From the NCBI GenBank assembly GCA_011009095.1, contig VTPC01090599.1:131662-195661 (forward strand): a stretch of 64,000 nucleotides of DNA, read 5' to 3'. Made by a program: the position numbers and the translations under genes. Below, one piece after another: positions 11,844-25,770 of the stretch. This DNA is from Ignelater luminosus. Lineage: Eukaryota; Arthropoda; Insecta; Coleoptera; Elateridae. Below the pieces are notes generated by a model. The model saw nothing but the letters and a program-made list of their open reading frames with translations. It searched no databases and had not been told where the DNA came from. Position 1 is the stretch's first letter; each line of letters starts with the position of its first letter.

Positions 11844-14800
11844 TCCAGTAGGTTACTTGGAAACTTAAGTGAATCTATAATATCTATACGTGTAGTCTCA
11901 GTATTAAATCAATTTCCCACATCAAGGAATCGTTAACTGGTAAAGAAAAAAATTAAAAATAAACACAAAAATATCACAAAGACATATTAGTAGTACAAAA
12001 TCTAAGTGAAAACAATGATAATTATGGAGAAACAAGGCAGCAAGTAAGAACTAATGACCATCAACATACAGAAAGAAACAAACTGATAACAAATCATTAT
12101 ATAGAAACATACAGTAACTGGCCATTGAATTATACTCAGCCCAGTTTTAATTTTCAAGTAAGAGGGCTTGTTTTTTGTAGTTTGCCATTTTCGAGAGACA
12201 GGATGTTCAAGTAAAATCTGTCGTTTTTTTGATATTTTTATATATCTCAGAAACAACTTGAGTGGTATGGTAAGTGCGCGCAGGACGATTCCAAAATTTT
12301 TAGTGGACTTCTGGAATATATTTACATTTAAAAAAAATTATTTATATCAATTAGTTTAAATGTTTTAATTAAAGAATTTATACAAACGCCATCACCACTA
12401 CGGTTTACAAGTTTGTAGCACAGGAACACAATTTTGTGAGATCAGATGTCGTAAATGTTGAATATACTGTTTATATTATTATAGAAGCATTTATACAATT
12501 TGTTGATTACATACAAGGGTGTAAATTGATTTCAGATCAAAAACCATACTTCACTTATAGGTTTTCGGTCATCAATCAATTTTACTGTTAAAAATAAAAA
12601 AGTTATAGCCCTTTAAACTCAACGGCAGCGGCGGCAGAGCCTCAGAGCCGTCTCTCTCGTGTTCTCCCATTCTATGTGTATTACAATTAGTTTAGTAATT
12701 GGTTGTGTAAATAATAATCTTTCTATGCAAATTGGAATAAATATAAAGTATTGATATTGGTGATAAAGGTGATATTTAGATTGTATCAATTAATTTCAAA
12801 ATTTGATCCAGGTTCAACTACACAATTATTACAATAATCGTTTCCACGCAGTTGAACCTCGATTAAATCTGAAACTTAGTTGGTACAATCCGTTCGTTAT
12901 AAGTATTAAAAAAGTTTGTTTTGACATTAACAGCTTACATTCAGGCAACTTGAAACTTGAAACTTATCAGCTCTCTATTTGAATTTGTCTTTCACAGCGT
13001 TCTTAACACGAGACCTGTCATTTTGTCGTTCTTTTTAAATTCTATTCCTTTAAAACTTTATCATTAAATTGTCTAAATTCTATTTTGCAAAGGATTCTGT
13101 AGTTTATTGAAATCTTATCATTAAAAGTAACAGATAAATAGAAAAAACGTCATAGCCTTATAAAAATAGTCTAAACTATACTATTTTTGTTCTGTTGCTT
13201 ACTATAGAATCATTTCTGCAGAAACTACAGATAAAAATCTAAAAATATTTACGTTTTGCTTTGTGGTTTGTGGTAGATGAAAGGATTTTCTGAAATCCCA
13301 TAAGATTTCACGTAGTACTCAAAAAACGTAAGTCATGAGAAACTTCTTCATTTGTTTCTGAAGCGGATTTGAATTTGTTTTCATATCCGTTCAGATCTTC
13401 AATCATTTTTCTTTATGTCGGTTCTTTCTCCAGAGTGTACGAACTCCGCATAGATCTTATACTTTCAGATTTAGACTAGGACTTCCTTATCCTCTTTTTC
13501 TTCCCTGAATGTTGTCTGTTAGTTATTCTCTAGATTGTGCAGATTTATTTTTTTCTTCCTGCCTCTATTTCATTATGACAGTTTATACTATATCTGTTTG
13601 TCTTTTTTTTTCGTAACCTCTACAGATTTTGTCTTAAACTTCCTTTTTGGCCATTTCTTTCACTTATTTTCTACTGGTCTTGTATTATATATTGTCAATT
13701 GGCCTTGCAAACCGTGCTTAAGTTTACCTAAACTTAAACGGTAAACGATCGATTAATCAACCAATTGCAATGGTTTCGTTTTTGTTTACCGATGCGAGTG
13801 CAAAACAGTGTAGGTGTGCCTGGCTGATTAGTTTTGTTTGCATTGCCTATATGCTAAAACATTTTCACCGAGTATTACCAGTACTCGCTGAGATTACTTA
13901 GAGCAGGAACGTCTACCTCCTGTATCAATATTCGACATTCAATGGACTCAGCTTGTGGTCTGAGGACCCTTGGTGATTCCTAAATTCGTGTCTGTAATAT
14001 TAGTGGTCCTCTTTTTTTGGAAATTCCAACTGAGTCTTCTATTGCAATTATTTTGTCCTGCCTGTCCTCGCAATATTCTTGGCTTGGTTAAGTATGAAAG
14101 TGGTTTCCACTGCTAAAATTATTTTCCAAACTTAAAAGATGTAAGATTTGAGTTAAAACTCAAGGGCTTTCAGGAAAATAATGTCAAGGTTGATATTTGA
14201 TGGTTAAATCGAGAAGAAGATAAGATACAAAATGTTCAGTTCCAATTCGAATGTACATACTCGAAATTCGGAAATCGTTGGCAATTTGAAAAGGAGTCGA
14301 AAATAAATTTTTTTTAATATAAAAATAGTTCAAGTATTTCTATTGAAAGTAGTAGAACAGCTTAGCAAACAAGATCTTTGATTCCTCGTAAAACGTGCAT
14401 TGAAATGTGATTTTTTTCTATGAGAAAGGAACATTACAATTTTCATTTAGCAATAACACATATGTAACTGTCCTGTTTTAATGCTTATTATAGACACTAG
14501 TCAAAAAATACAGAAGTTATCTTACCTTAATGTCTACAATTGTCTTTTAAAAATAGAAGTCATCCTTTCATTTATTGTAGAACCACCTTTCATTCCCAAT
14601 CGAAAGTTAGAAAATGTATCCATCTGGGTGACATTCTCCCTGCAATGCAAGCACGTCGTGTTCGTTAACAAGAGGGTGTGATCGGAACAAAGGGGGAAAC
14701 CACACGGCTCTACAGCTTTTACATTTCTACATATATCTAAATGTTAAATTTAGAAAATCCTTACTTTTCATGTTTTTTATATCTAAATTCGGTCTTGAAC

Positions 14801-14949
14801 AACAAAGACAGAGAGAGAGAGAGAAAGTCGTCTAGTTTGAACTGATATGTAAAAAACATACTAAATGAAATGGTATGAAATCAGTTTTTGCTGTTTTCAA
14901 TAGTCGTATCCATGAACTTGAATTGTAGTTAAAATGCGAAATTGGTGCA
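11844..14949. other. Intergenic; one weak foldback
   Basis: No gene-like frame. A small GC-rich patch with repeated GGC lies near 12625-12650, and an imperfect foldback lies at 12779-12891. A GA dinucleotide run lies near 14810-14826, just before the next LINE. Confidence 0.4.
12779..12891. repeat. Imperfect foldback repeat
   Basis: The sequence from 12779, ending in AGGTTCAACT, pairs with 12850-12891, starting AGTTGAACCT. The arms are about 41 bp with several mismatches around a short spacer. It is probably a decayed MITE; there are no coding features. Confidence 0.5.
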
Positions 14950-15040
14950 GTTGAGTGAGCTCTAAAACATGCAGTTTGGATCAAATATGACAACCAATAC
15001 TGCGACTTTGTCCAACTCTTATTTTAATATGTGTATAGAG

Positions 15041-15620
15041 ACTCCTGGACGAAACATTAAAAGACGTGATAGGGATTAGCGTGGAACAGCGAAAGTACCA
15101 GAAAGAAATCAGAGAACTTAAAGAAGCAAACCAATCATTGAAGAATGAAATCAAGCTGCTACACGAACAGTTAGACAAGGCAGAAGAAGATAGACGCCAG
15201 AAGAATTTAATGACAACGAGACTAAAAATAGAAACAAAATGAAGCAAATAATGGACTCTTTCTTCGAGGACAACTTAAATTTAAATATAGAAATCAAAAG
15301 AGTACAAAAACTAGACAAAAACAAATGCTTAATAAAAATGGAAAATTCTGAAAACAAGATCAAAATACTGAAAGATAAAAAAAGATCAAAGAGGACAATA
15401 AGTAAGCATGTATTTATAATAAGTGATTTGTCTCCTAAAAAAGAAAAATATAATATAAAATCAGGAAAAGGGTTAATGAAGAAAGACAAAAGGGGAAGAA
15501 AGTAATAATAAAATACCAAAAAATTGTAATTGATGACGTGGAATGGAAGTGGAACAATATATCAGGAGAACTCGAAAAGGAGCAAAATCGTAAAATCAAA
15601 AACGTTCAAAAAACTAATAA
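15041..15620 (+). pseudogene. LINE ORF1-like protein, coiled coil
   Basis: The first frame, from about 15041, encodes a heptad-rich stretch (EQRKYQKEIRELKEANQSLK, then NEIKLLHEQLDKAEEDRRQK), which should form a coiled coil for ORF1 trimerisation. After a frame change, 15239-15505 encodes FFEDNLNLNIEIKRVQ and then SDLSPKKEKYNIKSGK. These resemble the RNA-binding module found after the coiled coil in such proteins. A further shift gives KKVIIKYQKIVIDDVEWKWN. At least two frame changes and a stop break the gene. Its role would be RNA binding in the retrotransposon particle. Confidence 0.65.
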
Positions 15621-15723
15621 AGAATAATGGGACAGAGAAAAATTTGACGACAAAGGCAAAACGAAATAGAACAACGAACAGTAATACAAAGATTAAACAG
15701 ATTAACCGGAAAAACAAAATAGA

Positions 15724-18440
15724 ATGGAAATGGCAACATGGCATGTAAGGGGATTAAATGGGAAAAAATGTGAATTAACAGAAAGCCTGAATAACTCTGA
15801 TATAGAAATAGTAGCGCTATCGGAGACAAAACAGAAAGGAACAGGTAGTATATAACTGGATAATGGAGATCTACTGATACGTTATATGGAGGAGTGAAAG
15901 AAAAAGATAGGGCCAGAGCGGGAGTAACATGTCTCATAAGAAAGAAAAGAGTTCAGAATATAAAAAAGTGGCAATATGCAAATGAAACAATACTAATACT
16001 AGAAATAAATATAGAAAAAGTTATAATAACAATCGTTAGAGTATACGGGCCTGACGAAGATGAAAGAAAAATGGAAAAGGACAGATTTTGGTTGTCTACA
16101 AGAAGTATGCGAAAACAAAGAAGGAAAACTGATTATAGCTGGAGACCTTAACGCCAGGGTAGGAAAAGATGGAACAGAGTAGTCAGAGAAAACGGAAAAG
16201 AGAAAATGAATAATGATGGTATAAAATTATTGGAATTTTGTACTAACAATGATTTAGTTATAGCAAACACACTTTACTAGGGAAATGGCTAGTAGGGGAG
16301 AGAAATCTATTATTGACTATGTCATTATAGAAAAAAGAAATAAAAGAAAAATGAAGGATGTAAGAGTAAAAGGGGGGTATCAGCTTGGCAGCGACCACTA
16401 CCTGCTAGAAGCAAAAATAAGAAAAGAGAAAGTACAGGAAATAGAAAAAAAGTCAAAAGTAATAAAAAAGCAAAAAATAAAGGCACATAAGCTAAGAAGA
16501 ATAGATGTAAGGCAGAAATATCAAGAGGAGATTGAGAGAATCTTAAAATTAAGAACATGCATAGAAAGACACAATGTTAATGGTATATGGGATGAACTTA
16601 AACTAACAATGTGTGCAGCAACAGAAAAAGTATGCGGAAAACACAACGTGGGCACATATGGGAGAGAACATCATGGTGGAATGAGGACATTGGAAAAACA
16701 GCTAAAGAAAAAAAGAAATTGTAGAAAATTTGTCTAATGAACAAAAGTGTGACAAACTACCAGAAATATAAAAATAGAAGGACAAAAGTCAAGAGGAGAG
16801 TAACAGAAGCCAAAAGGAAAACGTAGGAAGAATTTGGAAAATTAAAGGAAGGGGCTAGCAAGGAAAACCAGAAACTATTCCATAGAACAATAAAAACCTT
16901 TAAAAATAAAACTCTAAAGAATAGAATACACAGAGTAAACTTTAAAGAGGGGAAGATACTAACAGAAGACGATAAGATTATTAGCAGATGAAAGGAATAT
17001 TTCGAAGAATTATTAGGAACAGACACTAGAAAGGAGGATGATGAAGGAAATAATTTAATTTAAGAGGAAGTGATAGAGCGCAAGGCGGATAAATTACTAT
17101 GGAAGAAATAAATATTGCCATGGGAAAAATAAAAATTGGGAAATAAGCCGAAGTAGATGAAATAAGCCCAGAACAATTAAAATACACTGGAGAAGAGGGA
17201 ATGGTAGAGATACGTCGGCTATTAAATGAATGCTGGCAACAGAAGGAAATACCTAATGAATGGAAAGTGGGAATTGCCATTCTCATATATAAGAAAGGAG
17301 ACTCGTACGACTGCAAGAACTACAGAGGAAAAACGCTATTAACAACGACACTAAAACTATGTAAAAGAATTTTAGAAAGGAGATTACGAGAAAGGGTAGA
17401 AAATCAAATAGAAGGGGCCCAAAGCGGTTTCACACCAGGACATAGTATTCAAGACTATGTTTTCTCGGTAAATTAGGTGATAGAGAAGAAACTGATAAAG
17501 AATAAAGATATCTTCATGTGCTACATAGACATGACAAAAGTATTTGGCTCAGTAAATAGAGGAAAGATTTGGGAGAGTCTATATGGTAAAAAAAGTAAGC
17601 GCAAACCTTATCATGGCAATCAAAAGTCCGCTATTATTCATATGTGCCATGGACAAAGTCATAAAAGCATGCCAGGGAAACAGGAAGAAATTTATACTAG
17701 GCTATAACTGTTTGTGCATTTGCGGACGATATAGTATTACTGCAAACTCAGAAGAAAACTTAAAGGAAAATGTTGCAATCCAGATAAAACCATTAGGGGT
17801 ACAAAAACTGTTCCTAAAAATTAAAAAGACAAACACAATGGTACTCAGCAAGGAAAAGCGAGATACTAAATTGAAGATAAAAGGAGAGGACATAGAGCAA
17901 GTTACTAGCTACAAATACCTAGGAAGCACAATTGATGAGAAGGGAAAAATCGAAGAAAAAATAAACAGAAGAATATAGGCCGTAAACCTCATATATTTTG
18001 CTCTCCAAGGAAAGTTCCTACAACATAAAGAAATTTCCAAAGAGACAAAATTATCGGTCTATAAAGTAATATACTTACCGACATTGTTACACCCTGGAAA
18101 AAATTAGGTATTAACACAAAGACAAGAAGAAAAGATCTAAGTTTAGAAATGAAATTTTTGAGGAAGATAGCAGTAGTAAAAAAAAGTAGATAAGATACAA
18201 AACGTAGCAATAAGAGAAAAATTAAAGGTGAAGTCGGTAAAAACGATATACTAGAAAATAAAAAATTAAACTGGTTTGGACATTTAGTAAGAATGCCCGG
18301 GAACAGGCAGGTAGAAAATATATGAAGAGCAAGACCAATGGGAAGGAATAGAAGAGGAAGACTAAGAAGAACGTGGTACAATGAAATGGAGGAAACATTA
18401 AGAGAAAAAGGGCAAAGTTTTGGCAAATATCAGAAGTGAA
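15724..18440 (+). pseudogene. LINE ORF2: APE endonuclease plus RT
   Basis: The endonuclease starts at about 15724 with MATWHVRGLNGKK, then ALSETKQKGTG, AGDLNARVGKDGTE, NNDLVIANT and GSDHYLLEAKI, the expected blocks in order. The RT is seen as EIPNEWKVGIAILIYKKGD, AQSGFTPGHSIQDYVFSVN and MCYIDMTKVFGSVNRGKIW, where FGSV replaces FDSV. Next come a degraded active-site block near 17725 (FADDIVLLQ in one frame), YKYLGSTIDEKGKI, and a C-terminal RRGRLRRTWYNEMEE segment near 18350. More than eight stops or frame changes are visible. The copy is dead. Confidence 0.82.
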
Positions 18441-18500
18441 TGGAAGAAATTTGTAACCTCGACACCCTAGTAGGGTAATAGAGGATTAGGATTATGATGA

Positions 18501-21500
18501 TAACAAAAATTGTATTGGGCCTAACACACTCCGAAAACAATTGACAAGATAAACTAAAATGAGTCAACAACAGAAGAATAGCAATACCGTAACGGCGTCA
18601 AGACACTAGAAATAAAAGGGGCAAAAAAAAGAAATAATCATAGCAACGTCAGCAATTGAAGTAGCACTGGGTGTATTAGTGATCGAGTTATTAAATTTCG
18701 TTATGTATAATGAACCTGCCATGTTCCTGTTGTTCCATTAATTAGAAAAAAATTGACTTTCAGCAACTTTTGCAATGTTCAACATACTACACACAGATGA
18801 ATTGCAAGGAAGGAAAAAAGAAAGGAAAATGACTGCTGTTAGTAGAAAATTGTCTCCATCATTTGTAGATTTGTAATATAATTACTACGTACTTTTCTAG
18901 GCGTGTTGTTAAGTCAAGTGAAGAATAATTTCCCTTTATATAAAGACTATTTAATTTGGTTAAATGGCTTTTTAACAACCAAGAAAGTTACGTTGTGTCA
19001 CAGCTCGTTATAATGTCCTCAAATGGCAGAAACCTTCATACCCCTCAAATCAGTCAGGAATCAAACCACAGGGTTTTTTTTACCAAAATGTAGTTTATTT
19101 AACGCAGATTATTTTCAAACTCATATAAAGTAAATAACCATATATGGAATAATTCATAACAATCCCACCAACGAATTATTTTTCCTTTTTCTCTTTATAA
19201 GCAAATTTGTATAATGCAATTCGGCCGGACGACTTTTCAACTTAAGCGTTTAACATAGATAAATACATTTTTCAGAATGTCCTTTTAAAACATGTCTGGA
19301 GGAGTTATTTATTTATTTTTTATTCCATTGCTACAATAATCTAGTATGCATAATGTAAACTTTTAGATTTTGTATCAGTTTTGTCCTTTGTAATGGTGCT
19401 CCTAATAAATTTAAACAGTGCCGGATAAAGTTAAACGTCTTTACAAAGACTATCAATTTTGATTACTTCACCAGGACGACTACGTGACAGAGAACTGCTT
19501 AAAGAATAACAGATGCAACAGTTTCTTTTTCTTTTAAAGTATATTCTTAGTACAAACGTCTTAAAGAATCTTGCAGAATTTAGGACTTCTGTAAAAATTC
19601 AAATTCTACTGGTTCCTTGGAATTTGCAATTGCATGATGTAAAAGTTTCTAGACTTAAGTATATTTGATGCTTAGTTTTTTACTTTATTGACTGGTTTCA
19701 CGGTCACTAAGATTTTCAAAATTTTTAAGCAGTATTCCGTATTTTAATTTGTTTTAGAAAGAATGCCTTGGATTTACAAAAATCTTCTGATTTTAATTCT
19801 TCCAAAATCTTCTAGTATATAAATTCACAATTTTTCATATATTATTTTTGCAATAAAACAAACAAATTTATTATTCGAGTATACCAAAGATAATACATGA
19901 AATCTACCAACCGACAAACTAACCGGCAGCCTTAATAAAATACATAAAACGTTTTTTGTGTTCAATAAAAGGTAATGATTTCTACCCGCTGGCTGCTGTG
20001 GTGTTCCAGACTGCAGACAGTTCAATATTAGGTACTAGTGCTGTAAAACGAAACGTAAACAATAATAACAAATTGCTATAAAAGAAAATCAAACACATTT
20101 TTCTAGTCTCTCACAATAATAATGTGTATACAGCGGTATATTTTCTTCAGAAAAGGACAAGAAAAACTATTTCAATTTCGAAACAAGCGTGGAATGTTTC
20201 ATATTACATAACTTATGATATTCTGCTTTATTATTATCTGACAGTAGAAAACAATTCTGTTTAATACAAATAATTCCTGGTATTTGTGGATTGAAGCAAA
20301 CAAGAAATAAAAATAAAAAGTAAAACACTTTTTTAAAAAATATGAAGTACAAACAGAAATTATTTCATGCACGACAAGCAGTTGATATATTAATGCACGC
20401 ATTTTAAAGGTGTGTCGGCAACATCAATAAATTATAAAAGTTGCGTTATGTACTAACGTACCATTTTATAGCATTAGAAAGAAAGGGTTCGTAATTTCAG
20501 AAGCAAATTTAATTTAAGTTTCTTAAATACTTAATTTATTCATGAAAAGATGAAAATAACCAGCAAAAAAATGCTTAATTGCTTTGATCAATAGCCTTGT
20601 CGAAATAATCTTCTAATAATACCATAAAGGCAAAAACGATATATCAAACGTTATAATTTGTTACAAAAGTGATTTCGTTTAAGGTTCTCGTTTAAAATTC
20701 AAATACAGTAATCAGATTTAAAAAATCAATTTTATTAAAAAGATATAATACTCAAGTATTTCTTTCAAGATTCCAAATCTCAGAGTACTGTAGAAATTTA
20801 AAATTCATTAAGTATACAAAATATCAAATAAATATGAAAATCCATCGAAAAGTTTTCAACAAAGCAGAGGAAAAAACGTGTAATAAATGTTCTGAAGTTC
20901 AGAACAAAAGTTGCTATAAGATCATTAATGAATCAAAAGAAATCGAGAAATTTCTTCGAACCAAAGAGGGTGAATGTCACAGAATAATTATTTAAAATGT
21001 AGCGGAAGAGAGCTTTCATAATTACCGCCCTAAAATTGGCACTCAGATTTCATGAAAGTACGTCATAATAAGATACTGGCGTTTAATTAATTAAATACCT
21101 TACAATTAGCTACACCTTTTTAAATTAAGAATTATAGAAAGGATTGTCAGAATTTATCGTTAAGGAAATAGCTGAAACAGCTAAAACTTGATCAGACTGT
21201 TATTGAAATAAATCGATAATTACTATACAGAAGATTATACAAAAATTAAAATTCCATAAATACCACTCGGACACTAATGTATTGCCAACTTAATTAGGTT
21301 CTAAACACTGTTTATGTAGAGTAAAGATGTAAATATTTTGAAAGTATTATCTGTTAGGATATTATCTGTTAGGATATTATCCGATTCCTGTATCCCCTAG
21401 TGCATTTTCTAAGCATTGCGTGGCTTTAATTAAATCTCTGGGTCCAGCCCTGAAGTCATTCTGTTAGAAAAATTTTGTTTCTATCTTATTTTGTCAGGCA

Positions 21501-22575
21501 TAGAATAACGTTTTAAATTTATTTTCAAGTTGTTAAAAAGATTCCTTTTATAATAACATAAAATCTACTTTAACATAGTTTTAGATAAGAAGTTTCTGTT
21601 TCTAATGTTCTTTTTAGTTGAGAATTTAAATATTCTTTTAAATTATTATTCTTAGATGTATTTTACCATTTAAAGTCTTTGTTAGAATTATTTTAATTTG
21701 CCCATCTATTTCTTCTATTTTTATTTTTTTACTTATTTCACTTTATTCGTTCTTTGGAATATATTTCATTGAATATTTTCTTATTCACTTCTGCTATTTG
21801 ACATGAATTTTACTTCACGTTAAATTCTTTCATATCTTTACGGTTCCTGTTTGTTTGATTCTCCAACATTAGTGCCCACCTGATCTCCACTTAGTTGTTT
21901 TATCATACGACAGTACTAAGATGTCGTTTGTGATATTCTGTGGAGAACCAGTAAATCTTTTTAGTCAACTCAGTCCATCTCCAGCCTCAAAGCAAGCCTG
22001 CTGGCACTTCTATTTACTAATGCATTAGCACATTTTATCTAACCCAGGCTACAAAATCTCTAATTATCTTACCGTGACGTTCTTTGAGATCTAGAAGGTA
22101 TTAAATAATTTATAAAATGACCCTTTTTCTGATTCATAAATGCTCTAAAACGGCAACGAAAATTACCATTTCATTGTAGGAATAACGTGACAGCTTCTAT
22201 CTCTAATTTATGAAGCAAAGTCTTTGGAATACTTAGGATAAACATGAAAACGTGGACCACAGTCGGTCCTGAAATAACAACTTCTAGTATGTCGCTTGTT
22301 AGATTATACCTAAGTTGTGCAGTTCAATTTTGCAAGCATTATCAACGATTATTAAGGTAAAGATGATATGCACTGCAAACTTCAGTTTCGATTTATTTGT
22401 TTTAGATTCCATTCAAAACAGGTAAAGAAGAAAAAAGAAGATATTCTTTGTTTGATTTTCTTCCCATCATGGACTTTATTTAAAAGTAGAAAAGCCATCA
22501 ATCTTAGGCCTATCGAGTTTTTGGAAACCAGCGTCTCTCAGTAAACTGAAGTTCTAGAGTCAGTCAAACCTTTCG
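18501..22575. other. Intergenic, no gene seen
   Basis: A 4-kb AT-rich region. It holds a tandem copy of TATTATCTGTTAGGA near 21345-21382 and one short frame at 20834-20995 of unknown status. There are no TE domains or long repeats that I can recognise. Confidence 0.4.
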
Positions 22576-22577
22576 GT

Positions 22578-23560
22578 TTATTTATAAATTTTTATCTTCT
22601 GGAACAAGTTATCATCAATCATCATCAGGCACACCAGCTTCAAAGTCTTAAATAGCAACCCCCCGCATGTGACAAATCGTCGGAAAGTTCTTGAAAGATG
22701 CTTTTCATTAACACCACACAAAGGTAATTTTGGGTAAGTTTCAATAAGGTTTAGGAATAATTGTGAGCTACTGAATTCGATTGAACAACGCCAGATAATT
22801 GCTATGGATTTACTACTACTTCTACAAGCAAAATAAAACATTTTATTTAATAAATTGTCCAAAATATCTATCGTCCTTTTCTAAACAGTAGCATAACCGA
22901 TTTTGAAACTCCGTTCTTACATTTTCGAACGTATCCCTTGGAATTGAATGTTATTCAAGTGATTCCGGTGGGGGGTTTTATAAACCATCGACTTTAAATG
23001 CCCCCAGAGAAAACAATCCAGAGGCGTTAAATCTGGTGATCTTACTAGCCATTCTGCGGGGCATCTTTTACCAATCCGATGATGAGGAAATCTGTCCTGT
23101 AGAAACTGTCCAACGGGCACTACTCAGTGAGGTGGTGCCCTGTCCGTAACTCTAAATAGACTTCTCCATTCAATTGTTCAATAAAGAGAAAATCGATGAC
23201 TGTATCTCCACGAATACTCGCTCACACCTTAATAGTTTCTGTGGTTGTTGTGTTGTTCCCGAAAAAGATGTGGATTGTCATCTGACCAGTAACTGCAGTT
23301 ATGTTTATTGACTATTCCATTTACAAAAAAACGTGCATTCGTCGCTAAAACAAATACTTTTCATCACTTCTGGGATAGTTCAAATTTTCTTGGTCATCTC
23401 TTCACAAAATTATTTGCGTCTGTCATAATCATCCTTGGTCAATTGCTTTGCGAAGAGATCATGTTGGAGTCGCTGAAAACTGCCCCAAAACTTCTATCTG
23501 CGTAGATTCATCCAGTATTCGTAGTTCTATACGTTTTTTATTTGCTACCGATCCTATTAC
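22578..23560 (-). pseudogene. Decayed DD41D mariner transposase
   Basis: The minus strand reads, with many breaks, a mariner-type catalytic domain. It shows VFL and MHV fragments near 23330, then GDTVIDFLFIEQLNGEVYLE near 23190, RDFLxHHRIG-like remnants, and at 22917-23120 the block SPDLTPLDCFLWGHLKSMVY. That block has the same wording as the intact DD41D protein at 1029-2114 (CDLTPCDFFLWGHVKEKVY). The C-terminal end probably continues to about 22578. The copy is much older than the intact element and no flanking TIRs were recognised. Confidence 0.72.
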
Positions 23561-23569
23561 TTCAAATTT

Positions 23570-25765
23570 CGAAATTAGTTGACTGACATTTTAATGTCTA
23601 GCATTAGAAATAGTAGCTTTTCTGAATGCACGGCGGTTTCAGCTCCATAGATAACAATTATTTCAACTCTCTTTGGCAACGTGTACACCATTATAACACT
23701 TTACTTCACATATTTCGTATGATGACTCCAGAAGAATATTAGACAATGAGATATAATAAAACCTGTGACATTATTTTGAATGTCTATGAACGTTACATGT
23801 AGATACATCTTTTTTTGTGAACTCAATTGATTTTTTGGTACATTTCAAGCATTAAATTCAAGTTTCGTTCCAAGTTAATAAGGTAAAATTAAAATGTATT
23901 TAACAAATTGTGTTATGTTTCTTTCATTGTTGGTGAAATCATTTTTTTTGTTGTGAGAATGTTTTACTTAGGCTTTATCTATGAAATTTGATATGTAAAT
24001 CCTGCCGTTTTATCGTCAAAACGTGCTTTATTTTAGTTTGAGACTTTTTATGAATCTTGTAGTATATTTTTACATTATTATCAATTTAAGGAATTCTTGT
24101 TTACATTTGGGCTTTGTTTCCAAAAACAAATGCTCACCGTGTGCAAATTTATGTCTGGATAAAAAGTCGCTTTACATTGAAAAAATAACGTCTGGTACCT
24201 TTCCATTTTCAATTTACCGTCTGTGTTTTATTCCATGTTGCAGTGTACCTCTGGCTTGTGGATTTTCTTTGTGAGACGCTTTGCGTCAGGAAAATTTGAA
24301 GTGATTTGGGGAGTCTTTTCTGATCTGCGAAAGAGGCAGGCTGTTCCTTCGGAGGTTAGCCGCGCGCGCTGCCCGCGCTTATCGTTCTATTAACACGACC
24401 AGTATTGTGCCGCGAGTTCCAATTTGAAGTTTTTCTTGTGAATTACTCGTACCGTATTTCTTTAAAGGTTGGTTTTAAAGGGATGTAACGACGTCTGGTC
24501 GGATTGTGATTTGAGGGGACTTGAGAGTGCTGAGATAATTCTCTGGTTCCTTTCGGATTTTGCAGTTTAGCTGCCTTTGTCTCCCATGTGGAGGATTGTG
24601 ATGTGTTAATAGAGAACTTTGGTTCGATTTCCGCGGTGCATTTTTAAACACCTAAAGTATCGTTAAGATTTGTGAGAACTTAACATCGACTCCATTATTG
24701 TGGAAAATTCAATTTTTGTCCTGGTTGGATGGTTTCATCTCCTCATTATTTGATGCAAAAGGTACACTCTCTGCCGTGTTAAGAATTAAAGTTATGTAAA
24801 TTGTAGAAAAAGGTCATTAAAGTGTTTTAAATTTTGTGAGTTTAATAACGTCGAGCATCGGCCTCTCGTAGTCACGTTACTAGGTGGCCTGGCCCTTGGC
24901 CGCTTGCTGTAAAAACGGTTACTGGAAGTTCGAGGACGAACTACACATTTTAGAGTAAGATTTATGTTAACGTGTTAATTATTTTGTCTGCATCAGAAGA
25001 ATTTTCTTCTATGTTTATTGTTTGAGAATTTTATAGCTTAATATTGTAGCAATTTCCCGGAATTTTCAGTTAATTTACAGGTTTAAAGTTAATTTAACGG
25101 TTCCTTTGCTTGAAACAATAAATACAGTTCTAGTAATTTTAGGATCCTTAATGTTTTTAAATTGCGATTAGCTTAATACTTTAAAGGTATATTTGATTAT
25201 GTTTGGCTTTGATGTATTAAAAGTTATTTTAATGTGTTTACTAGTTAGTCCTTCAGGCGTGATTTTATGCATTCATGCATTTTCCTTTTTTTTTCGTAAT
25301 CTCTGTAACGCATTTTATTTTGAATTTATTATTGTGCGAATGACCTATGTGGTCCATATTTGTATCTTTGTCAATCACTTTTTTTGTATTTTAAAGTTGT
25401 AACAAACTTGCTGTGTGCTACCTATTTTCGGAATTTTATTTATTAAGCTTTATTTTGTTTGATATTCAAGTAATGTATTGTTATGACTTATGAGTTGTTC
25501 CAGTTTTTCAATTTCTAGTAACAAAGAATTACTAAATTTTGGTAATAATAGTTTAAAAGTTTATTAGAACTATAAAGCATTTATTTCAATTATAAGAGCG
25601 AAATATAGAAGCTGGAGTTTACTGTATATTATGACAATACTTTATATTTTTTTATGTTGTTTATGGAGCCTATGTAAGCTCTTTCAGGTAAGTTGAGAGT
25701 GTGTTTTAACATCAAAATACAGTTTTAGGTTTGCATATACAGTGTGTTCATAAAGTGGAAACCTA
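23570..25765. other. T-rich tract with a GC-rich block, unidentified
   Basis: No gene recognised. The plus strand is strongly T-rich from about 23900 to 25650. Between about 24250 and 24950 there is a block of higher GC, including a run of CG-rich bases near 24360. The mix resembles the leader and LTR regions of insect retrotransposons, or an untranslated exon, but I found no direct-repeat pair to prove an LTR. Confidence 0.35.
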
Positions 25766-25770
25766 TATAC

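Larger units (their letters stand above)
14950..18500 (+). mobile_element. LINE relic with ORF1 and ORF2 (RTE/CFDP2-like)
   Basis: A non-LTR retrotransposon in plus orientation, very purine-rich on the coding strand. It has an ORF1 with a coiled coil, an ORF2 with endonuclease and RT, and a 3' tail ending near 18500 in a short TGATGATAA-type repeat. Many stops and frameshifts make it inactive. Motif wording resembles RTE and similar APE-type elements (TWHVRGLNGKK, KKGD...NYRG), but the clade is inferred. Confidence 0.8.

Noticed and set aside
14981-15937. Minus-strand hydrophobic Phe/Leu-rich frames (also 16325-18426)
   Set aside because: They arise from the purine-rich coding strand of the LINE read backwards; the apparent membrane segments are composition artefacts.
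24631-24648. GGTTCGATTTCC, resembling a tRNA B box
   Set aside because: No A box at the right distance and no cloverleaf pairing upstream.
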